In this document: in pieces, positions 49,701-63,134 of the stretch | Position numbering within the stretch: the stretch's first letter is position 1 | Layout of the letters: every line of letters starts with the position of its first letter | From: Nereocystis luetkeana | Taxonomy: Eukaryota > Sar > Phaeophyceae > Laminariales > Laminariaceae | Reading direction: 5' to 3' | NCBI GenBank assembly: GCA_031213475.1 | Contig: JARUPZ010000018.1 | Location: 6,361,680-6,425,679, forward strand | DNA length: 64,000 bases | Program-made: the position numbers and the translations under genes | The notes under the pieces: generated by a model | Told to the model about the DNA's origin: nothing | Database searches by the model: none | The model's input: only the letters and a program-made list of their open reading frames with translations

Positions 49701-51084
49701 ACCGGTCTCGAAGGCGCGAAGCGAAACAAAATGTTCCCTCCCATGGAACGATCAGTCATCACTGGGAGTTACTGGGGGTCTTGGGTAACCACGAACTACA
49801 ACCACGGCAGAAATTCAAGGCCGGGTCACGACATGCGGCGACCAGTACTGGTACGAAGACTCGACTACGTATCTTCAAGGATCCACAACGACCATCCTCC
49901 TACAACTCGTGGACTAGCACCTACCTAGGATACAGTACTACCACCAACCTCCAGCCCACAGTAGATACGACGTGGGGACACCAGCCGGATTAATTATGTG
50001 GGTATCCTCCCCCCCTCCCAAGAGCCTTCGTTCCTTGCTACGAGTAACCGCTCTCGAAGGCGCGAAGCGCAACAAAATGTTTCCTCCCATGGAACGATCA
50101 GTCATCACTGGGAGTTACTGGGGGTCTTGGGTAACCACGAACTACAACCACGGGAGAAATTCAAGGCCGGGTCACGACATGCGGCGACCAGTACTGGTAC
50201 GAAGACTCGACTACGTATCTTCAAGGATCCACAACGACCATCCTCCTACTCGTGGACTAGCACCTACCTAGGATACAGTACTACCACCAACCTCCAGCCC
50301 ACAGTAGATACGACGTGGGGACACCAGCCGGATTAATTATGTGGGTATCCTCCCCCCCTCCCAAGAGCCTTCGTTCCTTGCTACGAGTAACCGGTCTCGA
50401 ACAAATGGCGCGAAGCGCAACAAAATGTTTCCTCCCATGGAACGATCAGTCTTCACTGGGAGTTACTGGGGGTCTTGGGTAACCACGAACTACAACCACG
50501 GCAGAAATTCAAGGCCGGGTCACGACATGCGGCGGCCAGTACTGGTACGAAGACTCGACTACGTATCTTCAAGGATCCACAACGACCATCCTTCTACTCG
50601 TGGACTAGCACCTACCTAGGATACAGTACTACCACCAACCTCCAGCCCACAGTAGATACGACGTGGGGACACCAGCCGGATTAATTATGTGGGTATCCTC
50701 CCCCCCTCCCAAGAGCCTTCGTTCCTTGCTACGAGTAACCGGTCTCGAACAAAGACGCGAAGCGAAACAAAATGTTCCCTCCCATGGAACGATCAGTCAT
50801 CACTGGGAGTTACTGGGGGTCTTGGGTAACCACGGACTACAACCACGGCAGAAATTCAAGGCCGGGTCACGACATGCGGCGACCAGTACTGGTACGAAGA
50901 CTCGACTACGTATTTTCAAGGATCCACAACGACCATCCTCCTACTCGTGGACTAGCACCTACCTAGGATACAGTACTACCACCAACCTCCAGCCCACAGT
51001 AGATACGACGTGGGGACACCAGCCGGATTAATTATGTGGGTATCCTCCCCCCCTCCCAAGAGCCTTCGTTCCTTGCTACGAGTA
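49701..51084. repeat. 1,727-bp pentamer, second phase, copy 2 (four units)
   Basis: Lengths are 346, 343, 348, 347 (starts 49,701; 50,047; 50,390; 50,738). All marks of 47,974-49,357 recur. One visible difference is tcgaacaaagacg in the last unit against tcgaacaaaggcg in copy 1. The fifth unit is absent and the 3.4-kb block begins. Confidence 0.87.
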
Positions 51085-54000
51085 ACCGGTCTCGAAAAAA
51101 GGCGCGAAGCGAAACAAAATGTTCCCTCCCATGGAACGATCAGTCATCACTGGGGGTTACTGGGGGTCTTGGGTAACCACGAACTACAACCACGGCAGAA
51201 ATTCAAGGCCGGGTCACGACATGCGGCGACCAGTACTGGTACGAAGACTCGACTACGTATCTTCAAGGATCCACAACGACCATCCTCCTACTCGTGGACT
51301 AGCACCTACCTAGGATACAGTACTACCACCAACCTCCAGCCCACAGTAGATACGACGTGGGGACACCAGCCGGATTATTTATGTGGGTATCCTCCCCCCC
51401 TCCCAAGAGCCTTCGTTCCTTGCTACGAGTAACCGGTCTCGAAAAAATGGCGCGAAGCGAAACAAAATGTTCCCTCCCATGGAACGATCAGTCATCACTG
51501 GGAGTTACTGGGGGTCTTGGGTAACCACGAACTACAACCACGGCAGAAATTCAAGGCCGGGTCACGACATGCGGCGACCAGTACTGGTACGAAGACTCGA
51601 CTACGTATCTTCAAGGATCCACAACGACCATCCTCCTACTCGTGGACTAGCACCTACCTAGGATACAGTACTACCACCAACCTCCAGCCCACAGTAGATA
51701 CGACGTGGGGACACCAGCCGGATTAATTATGTGGGTATCTTCCCCCCCTCTCAAGAGCCTTCGTTCCTTGCTACGAGTAACCGGTCTCGAAGGCGCGAAG
51801 CGAAACAAAATGTTCCCTCCCATGGAACGATCAGTCATCACTGGGAGTTACTGGGGGTCTTGGGTAACCACGAACTACAACCACGGCAGAAATTCAAGGC
51901 CGGGTCACGACATGCGGCGACCAGTACTGGTACGAAGACTCGACTACGTATCTTCAAGGATCCACAACGACCATCCTCCTACTCGTGGACTAGCACCTAC
52001 CTAGGATACAGTACTACCACCAACCTCCAGCCCACAGTAGATACGACGTGGGGACACCAGCCGGATTAATTATGTGGGTATCCTCCCCCCCTCTCAAGAG
52101 CCTTCGTTCCTTGCTACGAGTAACCGGTCTCGAAGGCGCGAAGCGAAACAAAATGTTCCCTCCCATGGAACGATCAGTCATCACTGGGAGTTACTGGGGG
52201 TCTTGGGTAACCACGAACTACAACCACGGCAGAAATTCAAGGCCGGGTCACGACATGCGGCGACCAGTACTGGTACGAAGACTCGACTACGTATCTTCAA
52301 GGATCCACAACGACCATCCTCCTACTCGTGGACTAGCACCTACCTAGGATACAGTACTACCACCAACCTCCAGCCCACAGTAGATACGACGTGGGGACAC
52401 CAGCCGGATTAATTATGTGGGTATCCTCCCCCCCTCCCAAGAGCCTTCGTTCCTTGCTACGAGTAACCGGTCTCGAAAAAAGGCGCGAAGCGAAACAAAA
52501 TGTTCCCTCCCATGGAACGATCAGTCATCACTGGGAGTTACTGGGGGTCTTGGGTAACCACGAACTACAACCACGGCAGAAATTCAAGGCCGGGTCACGA
52601 CATGCGGCGACCAGTACTGGTACGAAGACTCGACTACGTATCTTCAAGGATCCACAACGACCATCCTCCTACTCGTGGACTAGCACCTACCTAGGATACA
52701 GTACTACCACCAACCTCCAGCCCACAGTAGATACGACGTGGGGACACCAGCCGGATTAATTATGTGGGTATCCTCCCCCCCTCCCAAGAGCCTTCGTTCC
52801 TTGCTACGAGTAACCGCTCTCGAAGGCGCGAAGCGCAACAAAATGTTTCCTCCCATGGAACGATCAGTCTTCACTGGGAGTTACTGGGGTCTTGGGTAAC
52901 CACGAACTACAACCACGGCAGAAATTCAAGGCCGGGTCACGACATGCGGCGACCAGTACTGGTACGAAGACTCGACTACGTATCTTCAAGGATCCACAAC
53001 GACCATCCTCCTACTCGTGGACTAGCACCTACCTAGGATACAGTACTACCACCAACCTCCAGCCCACAGTAGATACGACGTGGGGACACCAGCCGGATTA
53101 ATTATGTGGGTATCCTCCCCCCCTCCCAAGAGCCTTCATTCCTTGCTACGAGTAACCGGTCTCGAAGGCGCGAAGCGAAACAAAATGTTCCCTCCCATGG
53201 GACGATCAGTCATCACTGGGAGTTACTGGGGGTCTTGGGTAACCACGAACTACAACCACGGCAGAAATTCAAGGCCGGGTCACGACATGCGGCGACCAGT
53301 ACTGGTACGAAGACTCGACTACGTATCTTCAAGGATCCACAACGACCATCCTCCTACTCGTGGACTAGCACCTACCTAGGATACAGTACTACCACCAACC
53401 TCCAGCCCACAGTAGATACGACGTGGGGAAACCAGCCGGACTAATTATGTGGGTATCCTCCCCCCCTCTCAAGAGCCTTCGTTCCTTGCTACGAGTAACC
53501 GGTCTCGAAGGCGCGAAGCGAAACAAAATGTTCCCTCCCATGGAACGATCAGTCATCACTGGGAGTTACTGGGGGTCTTGGGTAACCACGAACTACAACC
53601 ACGGCAGAAATTCAAGGCCGGGTCACGACATGCGGCGACCAGTACTGGTACGAAGACTGGACTACGTATCTTCAAGGATCCACAACGACCATGCTCGTAC
53701 TCGTGGACTAGCACCTACCTAGGATACAGTACTACCACCAACCTCCGGCCCACAGTAGATACGACGTGGGGACACCAGCCGGATTAATTATGTGGGTATC
53801 TTCCCCCTCTCCCAAGACCCTTCGTTCCTTGCTACGAGTAACCGGTCTCGAAGGCGCGAAGCGCAACAAAATGTTTCCTCCCATGGAACGATCAGTCATC
53901 ACTGGGAGTTACTGGGGGTCTTGGGTAACCACGAACTACAACCACGGCAGAAATTCAAGGCCGGGTCACGACATGCGGCGACCAGTACTGGTACGAAGAC

Positions 54001-54530
54001 TCGACTACGTATCTTCAAGGATCCACAACGACCATCCTTCTACTCGGGGACTAGCACCTACCTAGGATACAGTACTACCACCAACCTCCAGCCCACAGTA
54101 GATACGACGTGGGGACACCAGCCGGATTAATTATGTGGGTATCCTCCCCCCCTCCCAAGAGCCTTCGTTCCTTGCTACGAGTAACCGGTCTCGAACAAAG
54201 GCGCGAAGCGAAACAAAATGTTCCCTCCCATGGAACGATCAGTCATCACTGGGAGTTACTGGGGGTCTTGGGTAACCACGGACTACAACCACGGCAGAAA
54301 TTCAAGGCCGGGTCACGACATGCGGCGACCAGTACTGGTACGAAGACTCGACTACGTATTTTCAAGGATCCACAACGACCATCCTCCTACTCGTGGACTA
54401 GCACCTACCTAGGATACAGTACTACCACCAACCTCCAGCCCACAGTAGATACGACGTGGGGACACCAGCCGGATTAATTATGTGGGTATCCTCCCCCCCT
54501 CCCAAGAGCCTTCGTTCCTTGCTACGAGTA
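51085..54530. repeat. 3.4-kb HOR block, copy 1 (3,446 bp)
   Basis: Lengths are 347, 348, 343, 343, 347, 342, 343, 343, 343, 347 (starts 51,085; 51,432; 51,780; 52,123; 52,466; 52,813; 53,155; 53,498; 53,841; 54,184). Marks in order are actgggggttactg, tcgaaaaaatggcg, ccctctcaagag, the one-G loss with ccgctctcg, cccatgggacg, ggggaaaccagccgg, gactggactacg with ccatgctcgtac, and tcttccccctctcccaag. The 52,466-53,497 part matches 46,942-47,973 at about 5,524-bp offset. Confidence 0.9.
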
Positions 54531-57500
54531 ACCGGTCTCGAAAAAAGGCGCGAAGCGAAACAAAATGTTCCCTCCCATGGAACGATCAGTCATCACTGGG
54601 GGTTACTGGGGGTCTTGGGTAACCACGAACTACAACCACGGCAGAAATTCAAGGCCGGGTCACGACATGCGGCGACCAGTACTGGTACGAAGACTCGACT
54701 ACGTATCTTCAAGGATCCACAACGACCATCCTCCTACTCGTGGACTAGCACCTACCTAGGATACAGTACTACCACCAACCTCCAGCCCACAGTAGATACG
54801 ACGTGGGGACACCAGCCGGATTATTTATGTGGGTATCCTCCCCCCCTCCCAAGAGCCTTCGTTCCTTGCTACGAGTAACCGGTCTCGAAAAAATGGCGCG
54901 AAGCGAAACAAAATGTTCCCTCCCATGGAACGATCAGTCATCACTGGGAGTTACTGGGGGTCTTGGGTAACCACGAACTACAACCACGGCAGAAATTCAA
55001 GGCCGGGTCACGACATGCGGCGACCAGTACTGGTACGAAGACTCGACTACGTATCTTCAAGGATCCACAACGACCATCCTCCTACTCGTGGACTAGCACC
55101 TACCTAGGATACAGTACTACCACCAACCTCCAGCCCACAGTAGATACGACGTGGGGACACCAGCCGGATTAATTATGTGGGTATCTTCCCCCCCTCTCAA
55201 GAGCCTTCGTTCCTTGCTACGAGTAACCGGTCTCGAAGGCGCGAAGCGAAACAAAATGTTCCCTCCCATGGAACGATCAGTCATCACTGGGAGTTACTGG
55301 GGGTCTTGGGTAACCACGAACTACAACCACGGCAGAAATTCAAGGCCGGGTCACGACATGCGGCGACCAGTACTGGTACGAAGACTCGACTACGTATCTT
55401 CAAGGATCCACAACGACCATCCTCCTACTCGTGGACTAGCACCTACCTAGGATACAGTACTACCACCAACCTCCAGCCCACAGTAGATACGACGTGGGGA
55501 CACCAGCCGGATTAATTATGTGGGTATCCTCCCCCCCTCTCAAGAGCCTTCGTTCCTTGCTACGAGTAACCGGTCTCGAAGGCGCGAAGCGAAACAAAAT
55601 GTTCCCTCCCATGGAACGATCAGTCATCACTGGGAGTTACTGGGGGTCTTGGGTAACCACGAACTACAACCACGGCAGAAATTCAAGGCCGGGTCACGAC
55701 ATGCGGCGACCAGTACTGGTACGAAGACTCGACTACGTATCTTCAAGGATCCACAACGACCATCCTCCTACTCGTGGACTAGCACCTACCTAGGATACAG
55801 TACTACCACCAACCTCCAGCCCACAGTAGATACGACGTGGGGACACCAGCCGGATTAATTATGTGGGTATCCTCCCCCCCTCCCAAGAGCCTTCGTTCCT
55901 TGCTACGAGTAACCGCTCTCGAAGGCGCGAAGCGCAACAAAATGTTTCCTCCCATGGAACGATCAGTCTTCACTGGGAGTTACTGGGGTCTTGGGTAACC
56001 ACGAACTACAACCACGGCAGAAATTCAAGGCCGGGTCACGACATGCGGCGACCAGTACTGGTACGAAGACTCGACTACGTATCTTCAAGGATCCACAACG
56101 ACCATCCTCCTACTCGTGGACTAGCACCTACCTAGGATACAGTACTACCACCAACCTCCAGCCCACAGTAGATACGACGTGGGGACACCAGCCGGATTAA
56201 TTATGTGGGTATCCTCCCCCCCTCCCAAGAGCCTTCATTCCTTGCTACGAGTAACCGGTCTCGAAGGCGCGAAGCGAAACAAAATGTTCCCTCCCATGGG
56301 ACGATCAGTCATCACTGGGAGTTACTGGGGGTCTTGGGTAACCACGAACTACAACCACGGCAGAAATTCAAGGCCGGGTCACGACATGCGGCGACCAGTA
56401 CTGGTACGAAGACTCGACTACGTATCTTCAAGGATCCACAACGACCATCCTCCTACTCGTGGACTAGCACCTACCTAGGATACAGTACTACCACCAACCT
56501 CCAGCCCACAGTAGATACGACGTGGGGAAACCAGCCGGACTAATTATGTGGGTATCCTCCCCCCCTCTCAAGAGCCTTCGTTCCTTGCTACGAGTAACCG
56601 GTCTCGAAGGCGCGAAGCGAAACAAAATGTTCCCTCCCATGGAACGATCAGTCATCACTGGGAGTTACTGGGGGTCTTGGGTAACCACGAACTACAACCA
56701 CGGCAGAAATTCAAGGCCGGGTCACGACATGCGGCGACCAGTACTGGTACGAAGACTGGACTACGTATCTTCAAGGATCCACAACGACCATGCTCGTACT
56801 CGTGGACTAGCACCTACCTAGGATACAGTACTACCACCAACCTCCGGCCCACAGTAGATACGACGTGGGGACACCAGCCGGATTAATTATGTGGGTATCT
56901 TCCCCCTCTCCCAAGACCCTTCGTTCCTTGCTACGAGTAACCGGTCTCGAAGGCGCGAAGCGCAACAAAATGTTTCCTCCCATGGAACGATCAGTCATCA
57001 CTGGGAGTTACTGGGGGTCTTGGGTAACCACGAACTACAACCACGGCAGAAATTCAAGGCCGGGTCACGACATGCGGCGACCAGTACTGGTACGAAGACT
57101 CGACTACGTATCTTCAAGGATCCACAACGACCATCCTTCTACTCGGGGACTAGCACCTACCTAGGATACAGTACTACCACCAACCTCCAGCCCACAGTAG
57201 ATACGACGTGGGGACACCAGCCGGATTAATTATGTGGGTATCCTCCCCCCCTCCCAAGAGCCTTCGTTCCTTGCTACGAGTAACCGGTCTCGAACAAAGG
57301 CGCGAAGCGAAACAAAATGTTCCCTCCCATGGAACGATCAGTCATCACTGGGAGTTACTGGGGGTCTTGGGTAACCACGGACTACAACCACGGCAGAAAT
57401 TCAAGGCCGGGTCACGACATGCGGCGACCAGTACTGGTACGAAGACTCGACTACGTATTTTCAAGGATCCACAACGACCATCCTCCTACTCGTGGACTAG

Positions 57501-57629
57501 CACCTACCTAGGATACAGTACTACCACCAACCTCCAGCCCACAGTAGATACGACGTGGGGACACCAGCCGGATTAATTATGTGGGTATCCTCCCCCCCTC
57601 CCAAGAGCCTTCGTTCCTTGCTACGAGTA
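54531..57629. repeat. 3.4-kb HOR block, copy 2 (3,099 bp, one unit fewer)
   Basis: Lengths are 347, 348, 343, 343, 342, 343, 343, 343, 347 (starts 54,531; 54,878; 55,226; 55,569; 55,912; 56,254; 56,597; 56,940; 57,283). The order and marks equal those of 51,085-54,530, except that the 347-bp unit corresponding to 52,466-52,812 is absent. The size difference, 347 bp, is exactly one unit. Confidence 0.92.
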
Positions 57630-60600
57630 ACCGGTCTCGAAAAAAGGCGCGAAGCGAAACAAAATGTTCCCTCCCATGGAACGATCAGTCATCACTGGGG
57701 GTTACTGGGGGTCTTGGGTAACCACGAACTACAACCACGGCAGAAATTCAAGGCCGGGTCACGACATGCGGCGACCAGTACTGGTACGAAGACTCGACTA
57801 CGTATCTTCAAGGATCCACAACGACCATCCTCCTACTCGTGGACTAGCACCTACCTAGGATACAGTACTACCACCAACCTCCAGCCCACAGTAGATACGA
57901 CGTGGGGACACCAGCCGGATTATTTATGTGGGTATCCTCCCCCCCTCCCAAGAGCCTTCGTTCCTTGCTACGAGTAACCGGTCTCGAAAAAATGGCGCGA
58001 AGCGAAACAAAATGTTCCCTCCCATGGAACGATCAGTCATCACTGGGAGTTACTGGGGGTCTTGGGTAACCACGAACTACAACCACGGCAGAAATTCAAG
58101 GCCGGGTCACGACATGCGGCGACCAGTACTGGTACGAAGACTCGACTACGTATCTTCAAGGATCCACAACGACCATCCTCCTACTCGTGGACTAGCACCT
58201 ACCTAGGATACAGTACTACCACCAACCTCCAGCCCACAGTAGATACGACGTGGGGACACCAGCCGGATTAATTATGTGGGTATCTTCCCCCCCTCTCAAG
58301 AGCCTTCGTTCCTTGCTACGAGTAACCGGTCTCGAAGGCGCGAAGCGAAACAAAATGTTCCCTCCCATGGAACGATCAGTCATCACTGGGAGTTACTGGG
58401 GGTCTTGGGTAACCACGAACTACAACCACGGCAGAAATTCAAGGCCGGGTCACGACATGCGGCGACCAGTACTGGTACGAAGACTCGACTACGTATCTTC
58501 AAGGATCCACAACGACCATCCTCCTACTCGTGGACTAGCACCTACCTAGGATACAGTACTACCACCAACCTCCAGCCCACAGTAGATACGACGTGGGGAC
58601 ACCAGCCGGATTAATTATGTGGGTATCCTCCCCCCCTCTCAAGAGCCTTCGTTCCTTGCTACGAGTAACCGGTCTCGAAGGCGCGAAGCGAAACAAAATG
58701 TTCCCTCCCATGGAACGATCAGTCATCACTGGGAGTTACTGGGGGTCTTGGGTAACCACGAACTACAACCACGGCAGAAATTCAAGGCCGGGTCACGACA
58801 TGCGGCGACCAGTACTGGTACGAAGACTCGACTACGTATCTTCAAGGATCCACAACGACCATCCTCCTACTCGTGGACTAGCACCTACCTAGGATACAGT
58901 ACTACCACCAACCTCCAGCCCACAGTAGATACGACGTGGGGACACCAGCCGGATTATTTATGTGGGTATCCTCCCCCCCTCCCAAGAGCCTTCGTTCCTT
59001 GCTACGAGTAACCGGTCTCGAAGGCGCGAAGCGAAACAAAATGTTCCCTCCCATGGAACGATCAGTCATCACTGGGAGTTACTGGGGGTCTTGGGTAACC
59101 ACGAACTACAACCACGGCAGAAATTCAAGGCCGGGTCACGACATGCGGCGACCAGTACTGGTACGAAGACTCGACTACGTATCTTCAAGGATCCACAACG
59201 ACCATCCTCCTACTCGTGGACTAGCACCTACCTAGGATACAGTACTACCACCAACCTCCAGCCCACAGTAGATACGACGTGGGGACACCAGCCGGATTAA
59301 TTATGTGGGTATCCTCCCCCCCTCCCAAGAGCCTTCGTTCCTTGCTACGAGTAACCGGTCTCGAACAAAGACGCGAAGCGAAACAAAATGTTCCCTCCCA
59401 TGGAACGATCAGTCTTCACTGGGAGTTACTGGGGGTCTTGGGTAACCACGAACTACAAACACGGCAGAAATTCAAGGCCGGGTCACGACATGCGGCGACC
59501 AGTATTGGTACGAAGACTCGACTACGTATCTTCAAGGATCCACAACGACCATCCTCCTACTCGTGGACTAGCACCTACCTAGGATACAGTACTACCACCA
59601 ACCTCCAGCCCACAGTAGATACGACGTGGGGACACCAGCCGGATTAATTATGTGGGTATCCTCCCCCCCTCCCAAGAGCCTTCGTTCCTTGCTACGAGTA
59701 ACCGGTCTCGAAGGCGCGAAGCGCAACAAAATGTTTCCTCCCATGGAACGATCAGTCTTCACTGGGAGTTACTGGGGGTCTTGGGTAACCACGAACTACA
59801 ACCACGGCAGAAATTCAAGGCCGGGTCACGACATGCGGCGACCAGTACTGGTACGAAGACTCGACTACGTATCTTCAAGGATCCACAACGACCATCCTCC
59901 TACTCGTGGACTAGCACCTACCTAGGATACAGTACTACGACCAACCTCCAGCCCACAGTAGATACGACGTGGGGAAACCAGCCGGACTAATTATGTGGGT
60001 ATCCTCCCCCCCTCTCAAGAGCCTTCGTTCCTTGCTACGAGTAACCGGTCTCGAAGGCGCGAAGCGAAACAAAATGTTCCCTCCCATGGAACGATCAGTC
60101 ATCACTGGGAGTTACTGGGGGTCTTGGGTAACCACGAACTACAACCACGGCAGAAATTCAAGGCCGGGTCACGACATGCGGCGACCAGTACTGGTACGAA
60201 GACTGGACTACGTATCTTCAAGGATCCACAACGACCATGCTCGTACTCGTGGACTAGCACCTACCTAGGATACAGTACTACCACCAACCTCCGGCCCACA
60301 GTAGATACGACGTGGGGACACCAGCCGGATTAATTATGTGGGTATCTTCCCCCTCTCCCAAGACCCTTCGTTCCTTGCTACGAGTAACCGGTCTCGAAGG
60401 CGCGAAGCGAAACAAAATGTTCCCTCCCATGGAACGATCAGTCATCACTGGGAGTTACTGGGGGTCTTGGGTAACCACGAACTACAACCACGGCAGAAAT
60501 TCAAGGCCAGGTCACGACATGCGGCGACCAGTACTGGTACGAAGACTCGACTACGTATCTTCAAGGATCCACAACGACCATCCTCCTACTCGTGGACTAG

Positions 60601-60729
60601 CACCTACCTAGGATACAGTACTACCACCAACCTCCAGCCCACAGTAGATACGACGTGGGGACACCAGCCGGATTATTTATGTGGGTATCCTCCCCCCCTC
60701 CCAAGAGCCTTCGTTCCTTGCTACGAGTA
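57630..60729. repeat. 3.4-kb HOR block, copy 3 with replaced middle
   Basis: Lengths are 347, 348, 343, 343, 343, 347, 343, 343, 343 (starts 57,630; 57,977; 58,325; 58,668; 59,011; 59,354; 59,701; 60,044; 60,387). The left four units and the right part (ggggaaaccagccgg, gactggactacg, tcttccccctctcccaag) match the earlier copies. The middle pair (one-G loss, cccatgggacg) is replaced by units at 59,011, 59,354 (tcgaacaaagacg, cagtcttcact, tacaaacacgg, cagtattgg) and 59,701. Confidence 0.87.
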
Positions 60730-62444
60730 ACCGGTCTCGAAGGCGCGAAGCGAAACAAAATGTTCCCTCCCATGGAACGATCAGTCATCACTGGGAGTTA
60801 CTGGGGGTCTTGGGTAACCACGAACTACAACCACGGCAGAAATTCAAGGCCGGGTCACGACATGCGGCGACCAGTACTGGTACGAAGACTCGACTACGTA
60901 TCTTCAAGGACCCACAACGACCATCCTCCTACTCGTGGACTAGCACCTACCTAGGATACAGTACTACCACCAACCTCCAGCCCACAGTAGATACGACGTG
61001 GGGACACCAGCCGGATTAATTATGTGGGTATCCTCCCCCCCTCCCAAGAGCCTTCGTTCCTTGCTACGAGTAACCGGTCTCGAAGGCGCGAAGCGAAACA
61101 AAATGTTCCCTCCCATGGAACGATCAGTCATCACTGGGAGTTACTGGGGGTCTTGGGTAACCACGAACTACAACCACGGCAGAAATTCAAGGCCGGGTCA
61201 CGACATGCGGCGACCAGTACTGGTACGAAGACTCGACTACGTATCTTCAAGGACCCACAACGACCATCCTCCTACTCGTGGACTAGCACCTACCTAGGAT
61301 ACAGTACTACCACCAACCTCCAGCCCACAGTAGATACGACGTGGGGACACCAGCCGGATTAATTATGTGGGTATCCTCCCCCCCTCCCAAGAGCCTTCGT
61401 TCCTTGCTACGAGTAACCGGTCTCGAAGGCGCGAAGCGAAACAAAATGTTCCCTCCCATGGAACGATCAGTCATCACTGGGAGTTACTGGGGGTCTTGGG
61501 TAACCACGAACTACAACCACGGCAGAAATTCAAGGCCGGGTCACGACATGCGGCGACCAGTACTGGTACGAAGACTCGACTACGTATCTTCAAGGACCCA
61601 CAACGACCATCCTCCTACTCGTGGACTAGCACCTACCTAGGATACAGTACTACCACCAACCTCCAGCCCACAGTAGATACGACGTGGGGACACCAGCCGG
61701 ATTAATTATGTGGGTATCCTCCCCCCCTCCCAAGAGCCTTCGTTCCTTGCTACGAGTAACCGGTCTCGAAGGCGCGAAGCGAAACAAAATGTTCCCTCCC
61801 ATGGAACGATCAGTCATCACTGGGAGTTACTGGGGGTCTTGGGTAACCACGAACTACAACCACGGCAGAAATTCAAGGCCGGGTCACGACATGCGGCGAC
61901 CAGTACTGGTACGAAGACTCGACGACGTATCTTCAAGGACCCACAACGACCATCCTCCTACTCGTGGACTAGCACCTACCTAGGATACAGTACTACCACC
62001 AACCTCCAGCCCACAGTAGATACGACGTGGGGACACCAGCCGGATTAATTATGTGGGTATCCTCCCCCCCTCCCAAGAGCCTTCGTTCCTTGCTACGAGT
62101 AACCGGTCTCGAAGGCGCGAAGCGAAACAAAATGTTCCCTCCCATGGAACGATCAGTCATCACTGGGAGTTACTGGGGGTCTTGGGTAACCACGAACTAC
62201 AACCACGGCAGAAATTCAAGGCCGGGTCACGACATGCGGCGACCAGTACTGGTACGAAGACTCGACTACGTATCTTCAAGGACCCACAACGACCATCCTC
62301 CTACTCGTGGACTAGCACCTACCTAGGATACAGTACTACCACCAACCTCCAGCCCACAGTAGATACGACGTGGGGACACCAGCCGGATTAATTATGTGGG
62401 TATCCTCCCCCCCTCCCAAGAGCCTTCGTTCCTTGCTACGAGTA
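60730..62444. repeat. Homogeneous run of five 343-bp units with ggaccc
   Basis: Units start at 60,730, 61,073, 61,416, 61,759 and 62,102. All have caaggacccac in place of caaggatccac, so the BamHI-type site is lost in each. By eye they are the same apart from cgacgacgtatc in the unit at 61,759. The same mark returns at 63,135 and 63,478. This looks like very recent one-unit amplification. Confidence 0.92.
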
Positions 62445-63134
62445 ACCGGTCTCGAACAAAGACGCGAAGCGAAACAAAATGTTCCCTCCCATGGAACGAT
62501 CAGTCTTCACTGGGAGTTACTGGGGGTCTTGGGTAACCACGAACTACAAACACGGCAGAAATCCAAGGCCGGGTCACGACATGCGGCGACCAGTATTGGT
62601 ACGAAGACTCGACTACGTATCTTCAAGGATCCACAACGACCATCCTCCTACTCGTGGACTAGCACCTACCTAGGATACAGTACTACCACCAACCTCCAGC
62701 CCACAGTAGATACGACGTGGGGACACCAGCCGGATTAATTATGTGGGTATCCTCCCCCCCTCCCAAGAGCCTTCGTTCCTTGCTACGAGTAACCGGTCTC
62801 GAAGGCGCGAAGCGCAACAAAATGTTTCCTCCCATGGAACGATCAGTCTTCACTGGGAGTTACTGGGGGTCTTGGGTAACCACGAACTACAACCACGGCA
62901 GAAATTCAAGGCCGGGTCACGACATGCGGCGACCAGTACTGGTACGAAGACTGGACTACGTATCTTCAAGGATCCACAACGACCATGCTCGTACTCGTGG
63001 ACTAGCACCTACCTAGGATACAGTACTACCACCAACCTCCGGCCCACAGTAGATACGACGTGGGGACACCAGCCGGATTAATTATGTGGGTATCTTCCCC
63101 CTCTCCCAAGACCCTTCGTTCCTTGCTACGAGTA
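62445..63134. repeat. Partial re-copy of 59,354 onward, ending in a hybrid unit
   Basis: The 347-bp unit at 62,445 carries all special marks of 59,354 (tcgaacaaagacg, cagtcttcact, tacaaacacgg, cagtattgg), plus a private aaatccaagg. The next unit, 62,792-63,134, begins like 59,701 (gcgcaacaaaatgtttcc, cagtcttcact) but ends like 60,044 (gactggactacg, ccatgctcgtac, cctccggccc, tcttccccctctcccaag). One unit has thus been removed by exchange inside it. Confidence 0.88.
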
